Positions 25,721 through 34,250 of a DNA stretch of 64,000 bases are shown here, piece after piece. Position numbers and translations under genes: made by a program. Origin of the DNA: Flavobacteriales bacterium. GTDB taxonomy: Bacteria; Bacteroidota; Bacteroidia; Flavobacteriales; Weeksellaceae. The stretch is taken from positions 45,629-109,628 of the forward strand of contig PDSY01000017.1 in assembly GCA_002747105.1 (NCBI GenBank), written 5' to 3'. Position 1 is the stretch's first letter. Every line of letters begins with the position of its first letter. The notes beneath the pieces were generated by a model. The model was not told where the DNA came from and ran no database searches. It saw nothing but the letters and a program-made list of their open reading frames with translations.

Positions 25721-26283
25721 TACTTTACAGTGAATTTTTTAATTAAATTTTCTATTTTAGTTTTAGCATCCTCTAAATCATCATTGATGACCACTTCATC
25801 AAATTGATTTTGATAAGTTAGTTCTTCTTCGGCTTTGCTTACTCGAATTTTAATTGTTTCGGCATCGTCTGTATTTCTATACATCAATCTTCGTTCCAAT
25901 TCTTCCACAGAAGGTGGTTTTATGAAAATTGATAAGGCTTTTTCTTGAAAATATTGTTTTAAAGAGACCCCTCCTTTGACATCAACATCAAAAATCACCA
26001 CCTTTCCTTCTTTCCAAATTTTCTCAATTTCAGACTTTAAAGTTCCGTAATATTTATCGGTATAAACCTCTTCGAACTCTACAAATTCGTCCTTACTTAT
26101 TTTTTCTCTAAATTTTTTAGGACTTAAAAAATGATAATCAATTCCGTCTCTCTCCTCTCCTCTTGGTGCTCTTGTGGTGCAAGAAATAGAAAATTGTAAA
26201 TCAGGAAATACGCTCAAAGCGTGCTTTACTAAAGTGGTCTTTCCACTTCCCGATGGGGCAGAAAATATAATGACTTTGTTCAT
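25720..26283 (-). CDS. gmk: Guanylate kinase
   Basis: Gmk phosphorylates GMP to GDP. 187 residues with the P-loop SAPSGSGKTTL (8-18), the GMP-binding SCTTRAPRGEERDGIDYHF segment (34-52) and a LID with RLMYRNTDDAETI. First gene of the gmk-nadA-folB operon. Upstream (26298-26314) lie two inverted TCTTG-type heptads instead of an obvious promoter. Confidence 0.97.
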   Translation of the reverse strand: MNKVIIFSAPSGSGKTTLVKHALSVFPDLQFSISCTTRAPRGEERDGIDYHFLSPKKFREKISKDEFVEFEEVYTDKYYGTLKSEIEKIWKEGKVVIFDVDVKGGVSLKQYFQEKALSIFIKPPSVEELERRLMYRNTDDAETIKIRVSKAEEELTYQNQFDEVVINDDLEDAKTKIENLIKKFTVK

Positions 26284-26297
26284 TTTTTTAGATTTTT

Positions 26298-26314
26298 AGA
26301 GCCAAGAATCAAGA
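26298..26314. repeat. Inverted heptads of the TCTTGRY family
   Basis: GCCAAGA and ATCAAGA stand in tandem; on the minus strand they read TCTTGAT and TCTTGGC, matching the arrays at 2377 and 27057 in the opposite direction. Only two units. Confidence 0.4.
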
Positions 26315-26361
26315 TGTAAGATTAGATTTTGACTTTATTTAATGTTTTTTTAGTTTGAAAT

Positions 26362-26409
26362 GGTTTAATATTGTTACACTGTTACATTTCCAAATGCTGT
26401 CTTGGTGCT
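26362..26409. repeat. Direct repeat, copy 1, flanking the thioredoxin-like lipoprotein
   Basis: Contains GGTTTAATATTGTT (26362-26375) and GTTACATTTCCAAAT (26381-26395), then GTCTTGGTGCT. The same blocks occur in order at 26993-27065. Confidence 0.7.
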
Positions 26410-26944
26410 ATTCAATATCTCGTTTTATTTCTATTAATTTATCTTTTTGGAAAATATAAATACTTCCTTTATATTCTTGTTTTGCATTGATGGGCTTTCC
26501 TTCAAGTTGGTTTTCAAATTTTTTACAATATTTAAATCGAATTGAAGAATCATAAAAATCATTATCAATCGCAAAAAGTGGCGAATTGAAATTTTGCACT
26601 AAAGTTTGATTCAAATGCCCATAGCCTGTCATTACCAAAAATAATGTATATCCATTTTCTTTGGCATAATTTTCATAGGCAATCATCGGTCTGCACAAAT
26701 CAGAGGAACAACCATTTGTAAAAACATAAACCAAAGATTTTTCATTCTTTTTTAATTCGTTTCGCAACTGCAAAGCATTGATTTTATAAATATGCTTTGG
26801 CTGTACACTTTCCATATTTGTAAAAGAATGAATAAGTGTTTTTTCTCGGTCAGATAATTTTTTATAATCATTCGTGAACCCATAGACGGTGCATTGTGTC
26901 AATACAACTAACGGAAGGAAAAATAAAAAATAATATTTCTTCAT
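26408..26944 (-). CDS. Thioredoxin-fold-like lipoprotein
   Basis: 178 residues. Signal peptide with lipobox LTQC (Cys18). Residues 70-95 (SLVYVFTNGCSSDLC, then R and Pro) look like a thioredoxin beta-strand plus active-site helix, but the cysteines are spaced C-x4-C (79, 84) instead of C-x2-C, so redox activity is uncertain. A later cysteine is at about 140. I do not recognise a named family. The gene lies alone, flanked on both sides by near-identical spacer sequence, which suggests insertion as a unit. Confidence 0.65.
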   Translation of the reverse strand: MKKYYFLFFLPLVVLTQCTVYGFTNDYKKLSDREKTLIHSFTNMESVQPKHIYKINALQLRNELKKNEKSLVYVFTNGCSSDLCRPMIAYENYAKENGYTLFLVMTGYGHLNQTLVQNFNSPLFAIDNDFYDSSIRFKYCKKFENQLEGKPINAKQEYKGSIYIFQKDKLIEIKRDIE

Positions 26945-26992
26945 ATTTTTAAAAATTTGATGTGGAAACGCAATGCGTTGCGTTTTGTATAA

Positions 26993-27087
26993 GGTTTAAT
27001 ATTGTTCAAAGTTTAAAACAGTCTGATATTGTTACATTTCCAAATTCGAAAATCCGTCTTGGCTCTTGACTCTTGGTTCTTGGTTCT
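26993..27087. repeat. Direct repeat, copy 2, followed by TCTTGRY heptads
   Basis: GGTTTAATATTGTT at 26993-27006 and GTTACATTTCCAAAT at 27031-27045 are exact matches to copy 1, with 24 extra bases between them. At 27057-27084 four heptads follow (TCTTGGC, TCTTGAC, two TCTTGGT), like those at 2377. The word CGCAATGCGTTGCG at 26968-26981 also echoes 2353-2370. Confidence 0.7.
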
Positions 27088-27090
27088 CCC

Positions 27091-27948
27091 TTAAAGAATA
27101 TTCAAATTTTGTTCTTTAATTTTTTCGAGTTCATCTTTCATCATGACCACGATTTTCTGAATTTCGGAGTGATTGGCTTTCGAACCCAAAGTATTGATTT
27201 CCCTTCCCATTTCCTGACTGATAAAGCCTAATTTTTTTCCATTAGAATTTTCGTCGTCCATTACTTCAAGGTAATATTTCAAATGTTGTGTAAGCCTTAC
27301 CTTTTCTTCACTAATGTCCAATTTTTCGGCGAAAAATGCAATTTCTTGATAATATCTATTTTCATCAATATTATCAAATTCTTTTAAACTTTTCAAGTAG
27401 CGTTCTTTCACATTTTCTAACCTTTCCTTTTCAAAAGGCTCTACTTTGTTAAGCAAGTCCCCAATATTTTTCACACAACTTCTCACGACTTTATCCAAAG
27501 ATGCTCCTTCATCTTTTCTAAACTGAGCAAGATTATCCGTCGCTTCCTCCACTAAACCAATTAAAAAACTGACTTCCTTTTCATCCAAATCTTCTGCTTT
27601 CGACGAAATAGCATCAGGCATTCTCATCGCCATTTTCAAACATTCAAAGTGCGGACTTTCAGGTGAGATGGACTGTAATTCTTGAATATAAGACTTCACT
27701 AAATGATGATTGATTTTCACTTCATTAGCATCATCTAAACTTTCAATATTGATAAAACATTCCGTTTTTCCTCGTTTTATTTTTTGAGTTAAAACTTTTC
27801 TGATTTCATACTCTTTTTCTCGAAAACGAGACGGCATTTTCAAATTAATATCTAAGCCTTTGCTGTTTAATGATTTAACATCTATTGTTATTTTCTTTCC
27901 TTCAAAAATCCCTTCACTTCTTCCGAAGCCAGTCATTGATAATATCAT
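27091..27948 (-). CDS. YicC/YloC family endoribonuclease
   Basis: 285 residues. The start MILSMTGFGRSE and the ending KDELEKIKEQNLNIL are diagnostic for YicC. Family members are metal-dependent endoribonucleases affecting mRNA/sRNA turnover. In many bacteria the gene neighbours gmk, and here gmk lies 0.8 kb further along the same strand with the lipoprotein gene inserted between them. Confidence 0.93.
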   Translation of the reverse strand: MILSMTGFGRSEGIFEGKKITIDVKSLNSKGLDINLKMPSRFREKEYEIRKVLTQKIKRGKTECFINIESLDDANEVKINHHLVKSYIQELQSISPESPHFECLKMAMRMPDAISSKAEDLDEKEVSFLIGLVEEATDNLAQFRKDEGASLDKVVRSCVKNIGDLLNKVEPFEKERLENVKERYLKSLKEFDNIDENRYYQEIAFFAEKLDISEEKVRLTQHLKYYLEVMDDENSNGKKLGFISQEMGREINTLGSKANHSEIQKIVVMMKDELEKIKEQNLNIL

Positions 27949-27955
27949 ATATTTG
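27948..27955 (+). promoter_or_regulatory. -7 box of the miaA operon
   Basis: TATATTTG ends 37 bp before the GTG start at 27993 and touches the yicC start codon. Confidence 0.4.
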
Positions 27956-27966
27956 TACTTGAATTA

Positions 27967-27974
27967 CAAAGATA
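27967..27974 (-). promoter_or_regulatory. -7 box of yicC
   Basis: CAAAGATA on plus is TATCTTTG on minus, 18 bp before the yicC ATG. Confidence 0.5.
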
Positions 27975-27992
27975 AAGAATTAAATTAGCACC

Positions 27993-28904
27993 GTGAAAAT
28001 TTTATTATCAATTATTGGAACAACGGGAATAGGAAAAACCAAATTAGCGATAGATTTGGCAAGGCACTTTGGGTGCGAAATCGTGTCTTGTGATTCTCGG
28101 CAATTCTTTAAAGAAATCCCTATTGGAACAGCAGCTCCAGATGAAACGGAACTTAGCCAAGCCAAGCATCATTTCATTGGTAATTTATCTGTGAAAGATT
28201 ATTATTCTATTGGTCAGTATGAGGTGGATGCCTTAAATTTATTAGAAAGACTTTTCAAAAAAAATGATGTCGCCATTTTAGTCGGTGGAAGTATGATGTA
28301 CGAAAAAGCCGTGATAGAAGGGCTGAACGATTTACCAGAAACCAATACAGAAAACCAACAAAGACTGAATGCTATTTTAGAGGAAGAAGGTTTGGAAGGT
28401 TTACACAGCATTTTAAAGGAATTGGATTGGGCGTATTTCGAGAAAGTGGATAAAGGAAATCCAAGGCGATTTTTAAGAGCAATAGATGTTATTTGGCAAA
28501 CGGGAAAAACCTATACCGAACTCATAAATCAGCCTAAAAAAGAGCGAGATTTTAAGGTCATAAGAATTGGTTTAAAAGCCGACCGAGCCATTATTTATGA
28601 CCGAATCAATCGGCGAGTGGAGAAAATGATGGAAAAAGGATTGCTGAATGAAGTGAAATCAATGGTAGAATATAAAGATTTGGTTCCTTTAAAAACGGTT
28701 GGCTATACCGAATTATTCAACTATTTGGAAGGAAAATGGGATTTGGATTTTGCGATTTCCGAAATTCAGAAAAACTCTCGTAGGTTTGCCAAAAGGCAAC
28801 TGACTTGGTACCGAAAAGAAAATAATATACATTGGGTAGATTTTGAAAATTCATTAAAAGAAACCTTATCTTTGCTCGAAGAAAAATATAATATAAAACA
28901 ATAA
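27993..28904 (+). CDS. miaA: tRNA dimethylallyltransferase
   Basis: MiaA adds a dimethylallyl group to A37 of tRNAs reading UNN codons. 303 residues with P-loop GTTGIGKT (9-16), the DSRQF motif near 34-38 and the C-terminal RRFAKRQLTWYRK segment. The start is GTG at 27993; the usual P in the P-loop (GPTxxGKT) is Thr here. The redoxin gene follows after 3 bp. Confidence 0.95.
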   Translation: MKILLSIIGTTGIGKTKLAIDLARHFGCEIVSCDSRQFFKEIPIGTAAPDETELSQAKHHFIGNLSVKDYYSIGQYEVDALNLLERLFKKNDVAILVGGSMMYEKAVIEGLNDLPETNTENQQRLNAILEEEGLEGLHSILKELDWAYFEKVDKGNPRRFLRAIDVIWQTGKTYTELINQPKKERDFKVIRIGLKADRAIIYDRINRRVEKMMEKGLLNEVKSMVEYKDLVPLKTVGYTELFNYLEGKWDLDFAISEIQKNSRRFAKRQLTWYRKENNIHWVDFENSLKETLSLLEEKYNIKQ

Positions 28905-28907
28905 ATT

Positions 28908-29468
28908 ATGGCAAATACTCCATCTAATATGTTAAGTTTAGGAACAAAGGCTCCTTATTTTGAGCTTCCTAATCCATCACAAAATAATGAAATTCAGTCT
29001 TTAGAAGATTTAAAAGGAGAAAAGGGAACTTTGGTGATTTTCATGTGTAATCACTGTCCTTTTGTGATCCATATTATTAATAAACTGACAGAATTATACG
29101 AAGATTACCAAGAGAAAGGAATTGAATTTATTGCGATTAATGCTAATGATATTGAAAATTATCCTGACGATTCTCCAGAGAAAATGATAGTATTTCAGAT
29201 TGATAGGAAATTTGAATTCCCTTATTTATACGATGAAAGTCAGTCGGTTGCAAAGGCTTATGATGCGGCTTGTACACCTGATTTTTATTTTTTTGATGAT
29301 AAATTGGATTTAATTTACAGAGGACAAATGGACAATTCTAGACCAGGAAATAATAAAGAAGTAACGGGCGAAGATTTAATTGTTGCTTTTGAAAATCTTT
29401 TGGCAGGAGCACCTCAGTCGGAAGACCAATTGCCAAGTTTAGGTTGTAATATCAAGTGGAAAAAATAA
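28908..29468 (+). CDS. Thioredoxin-family protein (AhpC/redoxin-like)
   Basis: 186 residues without a signal peptide, so cytoplasmic. The active-site strand reads VIFMCNHCPFVIHI with CxxC at 47-50; A-C-T-P-D-F near 124-129 contains the cis-Pro region. This belongs to the group annotated 'thioredoxin family protein' near redoxins. The partner is unknown. It follows miaA by 3 bp and is probably co-transcribed. Confidence 0.88.
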   Translation: MANTPSNMLSLGTKAPYFELPNPSQNNEIQSLEDLKGEKGTLVIFMCNHCPFVIHIINKLTELYEDYQEKGIEFIAINANDIENYPDDSPEKMIVFQIDRKFEFPYLYDESQSVAKAYDAACTPDFYFFDDKLDLIYRGQMDNSRPGNNKEVTGEDLIVAFENLLAGAPQSEDQLPSLGCNIKWKK

Positions 29469-29505
29469 TCTAACTAAGAGCATTTCGGCTTTAAAATTAT
29501 AATCA

Positions 29506-29553
29506 AATAGATTTAAACAAAAATTCAAAAAATGGATTTTGTTTAAATCTATT
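29506..29553. terminator. Bidirectional terminator, 17-bp perfect stem
   Basis: AATAGATTTAAACAAAA pairs without mismatch with TTTTGTTTAAATCTATT across a 14-base loop, between the convergent redoxin and Plug genes. Confidence 0.7.
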
Positions 29554-29605
29554 GTACTTTTATCATTGCACCAGTTTTCCTTTAACCGCTCACACTTTAT
29601 CAAAT

Positions 29606-30817
29606 TTAATGAATAGGCTTTCTAAACTCGCCATAACCTAATAATCCATCATAGTTCTGACCGAAAGGACGATAATATAAAAAAGCTTGGTACAGGTTTT
29701 CGGTTTGCCAAAAATTACCATTAATTTCACCAAAATTAAGATTTCCATCTGCGTCTTTCGTGGCAAGTTGGTAACTATAAAAGCCCTGTTTTAAATATAT
29801 TTTAGCGATGTATTTTTTCGATTTTTCATCGTAATACATTCTTGATTTTTCATTGGGTTGATAATCATTAAAAACACCTAAAACATAGATTTCCTTCTCC
29901 ACAGGCTCAGAGTCTAGGGAAAAATAAACCCAAGCATAATCACCTTCTTTATTGGCATCTCGCTCTATGCCCAAATCATTTCTTCGGAAATAAAAAGCTC
30001 CATTAACATCACCTTGAAACTGATAATTCAACGGAAAAGCCCAAACAGGATGCAGATAAGTATGATTTTTACCATCTATTATTTTTGTATCCGCTACCAT
30101 ATCAAAAGCTCCACGAATATTTTTATTGTCAAAATAATAAAACTCATTATTCCCCGCAAACGCCAATTCTCTTTGCTGAAACAACAACTGATTACCCAAA
30201 TTAGAACTCGGCATCAAATCATAAAAACCTGACTGCCATCGATTATTCTGAATAAGATTCAAAGAAAGACCATTGGCATTATTCGTAAAAACGGCACCTT
30301 CACCAACGGCTCTCACTTGCACCCTTTGATTCAGTTGTGGACGCTGAGCATCACTTGTTCTTGAAATATTCAGTGCTAATTCTGCTCCTTTTTCTACCAC
30401 ACAAAATTTTTGAGTAAAAATCGGTTCATCTTCATCGTATTCATAAACAATTATTTTAAAATTCCCCGAAATTTTGGGTTGAATAGTCTCGTTTGGAAAA
30501 GTCAATTGGTAATGCGTATAAGCCTGTAAAGTATTGAATGAATAATCAAAATTATTGATCTGTCCATTTAAACTCCCTTTTGCATATTCGGTAAAAAAAA
30601 GCCCATCGTCTTCCCAATTTCTATCATAATGTTTAATCGTATAACGATACGCTGTACTTCCGTTCGATAAATCATCAAAACGCAAAATCAATTTTTCATT
30701 AAAACCGATTACAGGTGTCTCATCGTTCGTTTGAGGATTAAATAATTGCACACTCGCAATTTCTTGTGCCTGAATTTTTATCATCAGGACTAAAAATAAA
30801 ATCGTTATCTTTTTCAT
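29606..30817 (-). CDS. Type IX secretion system Plug protein (DUF5103)
   Basis: 403 residues with a signal peptide (to about 17, KIQAQ). The sequence is beta-rich and matches the family formerly called DUF5103: LRFDDLSNGSTAYRYTIKHYD near 46-66 (split), FSFNTLQAYTHYQL-like region near 93-106, the NRWQSGFYDLMPSSNLGNQ part and the ending FRPFGQNYD. Plug binds the giant SprA translocon from the periplasmic side and closes it when PorV is absent. Homology is strong; the role is taken from Flavobacterium johnsoniae work. Confidence 0.85.
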   Translation of the reverse strand: MKKITILFLVLMIKIQAQEIASVQLFNPQTNDETPVIGFNEKLILRFDDLSNGSTAYRYTIKHYDRNWEDDGLFFTEYAKGSLNGQINNFDYSFNTLQAYTHYQLTFPNETIQPKISGNFKIIVYEYDEDEPIFTQKFCVVEKGAELALNISRTSDAQRPQLNQRVQVRAVGEGAVFTNNANGLSLNLIQNNRWQSGFYDLMPSSNLGNQLLFQQRELAFAGNNEFYYFDNKNIRGAFDMVADTKIIDGKNHTYLHPVWAFPLNYQFQGDVNGAFYFRRNDLGIERDANKEGDYAWVYFSLDSEPVEKEIYVLGVFNDYQPNEKSRMYYDEKSKKYIAKIYLKQGFYSYQLATKDADGNLNFGEINGNFWQTENLYQAFLYYRPFGQNYDGLLGYGEFRKPIH

Positions 30818-30974
30818 GAAATACGAATATACTCATTTTTGAATTAAAAAAAAGAAAAAGTCATATAAGTCCATCAAAAATCCATAAAACTTTAGTTTTC
30901 GTTAAAATTTAAACAGGTGCTTAATATGGTTACCCTAAAAAAAATGCTTACCTTCGCAAAAAATAATTTGATAT

Positions 30975-32282
30975 ATGAAAACAGAATATACACCTTACAA
31001 AGTTAAAGACATTAATTTAGCTGATTGGGGAAGAAAGGAAATAGAATTAGCAGAGGCAGAAATGCCCGGTTTAATGAGCCTTAGAAAAGAATACAAGGAT
31101 GAGCAACCATTGAAAGGAGCAAGAATTGCAGGTTGTCTTCATATGACCATTCAAACGGCAGTTTTAATAGAAACTTTAGTGGAATTAGGAGCAGAAGTAA
31201 CTTGGAGTTCATGTAATATTTTCTCTACACAAGACCAAGCAGCAGCAGCAATTGCCAAAGCAGGAGTTCCTGTTTACGCTTGGAAAGGAATGAACGAAGA
31301 AGAGTTCGATTGGTGTATTGAACAAACTTTATTCTTTGGAGAGGAAAGAAAACCATTGAATATGATTTTGGACGATGGTGGAGATTTAACCAATATGGTT
31401 TTAGATAAATATCCTCACTTGGTAAAAGATATCAAAGGTTTATCGGAAGAAACGACAACAGGTGTTCACCGTTTATACGAAAGAATGGAAAACGGTACTT
31501 TACCAATTCCTGCCATTAATGTAAATGATTCGGTAACAAAATCGAAATTCGACAATAAATATGGTTGTAGAGAATCTGCTGTGGATGCGATTCGTCGTGC
31601 AACTGATGTCATGTTAGCGGGTAAAAGAGTAGTTGTTTGCGGTTACGGAGATGTAGGAAAAGGAACAGCAGCATCGTTTAGAGGAGCAGGTTCTATCGTT
31701 ACCGTTACGGAAATTGATCCAATTTGTGCATTACAAGCGGCAATGGACGGTTATGAAGTGAAAAAATTAGAAACCGTTGTTGGTAAAGCTGATATTGTCA
31801 TTACGACCACAGGAAATAAAGATATTGTTCGTGGAGAGCATTTTGAAGCGATGAAAGATAAAACTATCGTTTGTAATATCGGACACTTCGATAACGAAAT
31901 TGATATGGCATGGATGAACAACAACTATGGTAATACCAAAGTAGAAATCAAGCCACAAGTAGATAAATACACGATTAACGGAAATGATATTATTGTTTTA
32001 GCGGAAGGAAGATTGGTAAATTTAGGTTGTGCGACTGGACATCCAAGTTTTGTAATGAGTAATTCTTTCACCAACCAAACTTTAGCACAAATTGAGCTTT
32101 GGAATCATTCTGAAAAATACAAAAATGAAGTCTATATGTTGCCTAAACATTTAGATGAAAAAGTAGCGAAATTACACTTAGCAAAAATCGGGGTAGAACT
32201 GACAACACTAAGCGAAGAACAAGCGAAATATATCGGTGTAACCGTTGAAGGTCCTTACAAACCTGAATATTATAGATATTAA
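30975..32282 (+). CDS. ahcY: Adenosylhomocysteinase
   Basis: AhcY splits S-adenosylhomocysteine into adenosine and homocysteine, relieving inhibition of methyltransferases. 435 residues. Motifs: [15 protein letters not shown] (48-62), [13 protein letters not shown] (about 183-195) with the substrate Lys and Asp, the NAD site [11 protein letters not shown] (about 221-231) and the GHPSFVMSN ending with the C-terminal PYKPEYYRY. It is followed by a long hairpin terminator. Confidence 0.98.
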   Translation: MKTEYTPYKVKDINLADWGRKEIELAEAEMPGLMSLRKEYKDEQPLKGARIAGCLHMTIQTAVLIETLVELGAEVTWSSCNIFSTQDQAAAAIAKAGVPVYAWKGMNEEEFDWCIEQTLFFGEERKPLNMILDDGGDLTNMVLDKYPHLVKDIKGLSEETTTGVHRLYERMENGTLPIPAINVNDSVTKSKFDNKYGCRESAVDAIRRATDVMLAGKRVVVCGYGDVGKGTAASFRGAGSIVTVTEIDPICALQAAMDGYEVKKLETVVGKADIVITTTGNKDIVRGEHFEAMKDKTIVCNIGHFDNEIDMAWMNNNYGNTKVEIKPQVDKYTINGNDIIVLAEGRLVNLGCATGHPSFVMSNSFTNQTLAQIELWNHSEKYKNEVYMLPKHLDEKVAKLHLAKIGVELTTLSEEQAKYIGVTVEGPYKPEYYRY

Positions 32283-32302
32283 TTCAGAATATCAATCAAT
32301 AA

Positions 32303-32334
32303 CAAAATCGTCTAAGTTTACTTAGGCGATTTTG
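32303..32334 (+). terminator. Terminator of ahcY
   Basis: CAAAATCGTCTAAG pairs with CTTAGGCGATTTTG (one wobble) around loop TTTA, followed by TTGGCTTTT. Confidence 0.8.
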
Positions 32335-32450
32335 TTGGCTTTTATACCGATTAATAGGTCTTATCAAGAAAACTCCTGTACCATCGAAAAAAGTATTTTA
32401 TAAACCGTATAGCCGAAATTAATCCTACACCTTTTCCCTTAAAATCATCC

Positions 32451-32490
32451 AAAAAAAAAGTCTAACGAATTCATATTTGAATTGTTAGAC
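32451..32490 (-). terminator. Terminator of tRNA-Met
   Basis: GTCTAAC-g-AATTC pairs with GAATT-GTTAGAC (12 bp with one bulge); on the minus strand nine T residues follow. Confidence 0.8.
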
Positions 32491-32498
32491 TTCAATAG

Positions 32499-32572
32499 TA
32501 GCGAGAACGGGAATTGAACCCGTGACCTCCGGGTTATGAATCCGACGCTCTAACCATCTGAGCTACCTCGCC
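32499..32572 (-). tRNA. tRNA-Met (CAT)
   Basis: The minus strand folds as a cloverleaf: acceptor GGCGAGG/TCTCGCT, D-arm GCTC/GAGC, anticodon loop TTCATAA, T-arm ACGGG/CCCGT with loop TTCAATT. Anticodon CAT. The G1-U72 wobble pair excludes the initiator type; tRNA-Ile2 (lysidine) cannot be excluded. CCA is not encoded. A -7 box lies 12 bp upstream and a terminator follows. Confidence 0.95.
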
Positions 32573-32584
32573 GTAAAAGTGGTG

Positions 32585-32592
32585 CAAATATA
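32585..32592 (-). promoter_or_regulatory. -7 box of tRNA-Met, shared tRNA leader
   Basis: CAAATATA on plus is TATATTTG on minus. The following leader GCACCACTTTTAC is nearly the same as that of tRNA-Phe. Confidence 0.6.
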
Positions 32593-32616
32593 AAAACTTT
32601 TTTTAAAATCACCAAA

Positions 32617-33903
32617 TCATTTTACCTTAAAATAGTCCAAAACATTTTCAGCTCGTGAAGGTTTTGCTATTATTTTGTTGTTTTTGTCCAAGATAAAATA
32701 TGTTGGTGTTCCATTAATATTATAATCATCTGCGTAAGTACTATTCCAACCTCTTAATTGTGAATCATTTACCCACTGAAAAGCTTTTATTTCTCTTTCG
32801 TACTCGGCTTTCGAAGTATCTAATGATAAACCAATAACCTCAACATTTTTAGTTTTTAATTGATTATATTTTTCTAAAATTTGAGGTAAATCTTTTTTAC
32901 AATGTCCACAACCTGAGGACCAAAAAACAATCACTTTTTTATTTGCCTTTATATCGTGTAGGGATTTAACTTTGGTATTTTTTACATTTTTAGAAAAAAT
33001 ATAGTTCTTAAAGGTCGCTCCTATTTCTGTTCCTTTATGCACCTCTATGGTACTACTCAATCTATCATTAATAGTACATTTAAGCCCCTTGGCTTTGGCT
33101 AAATACTGCTTTTCGTAGTCTTCCATTCCATAAGCCGAAAACAAATCTATCATTTCTGACAAAACGGTTTGCCCCCTTGGTGTATCAATCAATAAAGCAT
33201 CCAATAATTTATCCACAGAAGCCTCCACATTGTCTCTAGATTGGCTAAGATAGCTAATCAACAAAGGTCTCAATAAAGAAGAGGTTTCTAACATTTCGTT
33301 GGAAGAAGACATGAATTGTATAATATCCTCTTTACTCGGTTTTGCTTTGGTAGCATTTTCAACTAAATACTGATTATAATTGGTATGATAATAATCAACA
33401 AAAGGATGTTTTTCTTTATCAATAATTACTTTCTCTCCTAATCTGCTAATCTCCTTTTCAAGTGATTGATAAAAACTCGTATTTGGTCTATAATAAGATT
33501 TTATTTGTACCAAAGCAGGAAAAATATACTCATTTTTATGTTGTTTATCTTGTACTTCGTTCATTAATTTATTAGAAGCATCAATAAAATCAATATCCTT
33601 TATATTACGATTTTCCACAGTCAATCCTATTTCCACTTTTTTATTTTCGGAAATAAAATTAAGCGTCTGATTGGTATCTGCCCAATAGATTTTCATCATC
33701 CCAGTATAAGGTTCTTTTACTTTAAACTTAAGCTGTTTTTTTGTTTTTTTACTATCTATAATAACGTATTTAGAACCATCTAATTGATAGAGTATCGCTT
33801 GTTTACCCAACGAATTATTATTCATATGAATATGAATTGTAAACTGTGCTTGTACTAAAACACTAAAAAATAGCATGATTAAAAGTATACTTAGTTTCTT
33901 CAT
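32617..33903 (-). CDS. TlpA-like thiol-disulfide protein, exported
   Basis: 428 residues; signal peptide to about 19 (VQAQ). An N-terminal DUF4369-like beta domain (about 20-115) and a helical middle precede a C-terminal thioredoxin domain. The redox motif is GCGHC with Cys332 and Cys335, and cis-Pro is in GTPTYF near 399-404. Such proteins reduce or isomerise disulfides in the periplasm. The preceding gene on this strand is separated by a terminator, and tRNA-Met follows, so it is monocistronic. Confidence 0.85.
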   Translation of the reverse strand: MKKLSILLIMLFFSVLVQAQFTIHIHMNNNSLGKQAILYQLDGSKYVIIDSKKTKKQLKFKVKEPYTGMMKIYWADTNQTLNFISENKKVEIGLTVENRNIKDIDFIDASNKLMNEVQDKQHKNEYIFPALVQIKSYYRPNTSFYQSLEKEISRLGEKVIIDKEKHPFVDYYHTNYNQYLVENATKAKPSKEDIIQFMSSSNEMLETSSLLRPLLISYLSQSRDNVEASVDKLLDALLIDTPRGQTVLSEMIDLFSAYGMEDYEKQYLAKAKGLKCTINDRLSSTIEVHKGTEIGATFKNYIFSKNVKNTKVKSLHDIKANKKVIVFWSSGCGHCKKDLPQILEKYNQLKTKNVEVIGLSLDTSKAEYEREIKAFQWVNDSQLRGWNSTYADDYNINGTPTYFILDKNNKIIAKPSRAENVLDYFKVK

Positions 33904-33961
33904 TTTTTATGATTGATTATTGTATTAATGATAAGTGTAATGGAAAGATAGGTCTAAGAAT

Positions 33962-33996
33962 AAAAAAACTCGCCAGTATAATTAGCGAGTTTTTTT
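33962..33996. terminator. Bidirectional terminator of the T9SS cargo/small membrane protein unit
   Basis: AAAAAACTCGC pairs with GCGAGTTTTTT across an 11-base loop, giving T-runs on both strands. Confidence 0.8.
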
Positions 33997-34010
33997 GAAT
34001 TATTAAAAGC

Positions 34011-34244
34011 TTACGAAATGGCTTTTCTTTTATACTGCTGATAAGCATAATAACCTACCATTGCTACTGCAAATATAGCAAGTAGCCATACATACATATC
34101 TATTGAGGACTGCGGTCTTGCACCTGGACCACTTGTTCCTACACCTCCTGGTGCACCTCCTGGTTGAGCTGACATCATACCATAAACGAACAAGATAAGA
34201 GCCATTACGATTTTTTTCACTTGAGTTTGCATATTCTTTATCAT
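34011..34244 (-). CDS. Small exported membrane protein with Gly/Pro linker
   Basis: 77 residues: signal peptide 1-26 (ending MSAQ), Gly/Pro-rich linker 27-46 (PGGAPGGVG), transmembrane helix about 49-69 and a Lys/Arg tail KRKAIS that would stay in the cytoplasm. No catalytic motif. It starts 6 bp after the T9SS cargo gene and must be co-transcribed with it; the pair recurs in Chryseobacterium-like genomes as I remember them. It might be a processing or anchoring helper; this is inference. Confidence 0.75.
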   Translation of the reverse strand: MIKNMQTQVKKIVMALILFVYGMMSAQPGGAPGGVGTSGPGARPQSSIDMYVWLLAIFAVAMVGYYAYQQYKRKAIS

Positions 34245-34250
34245 CTTTTA

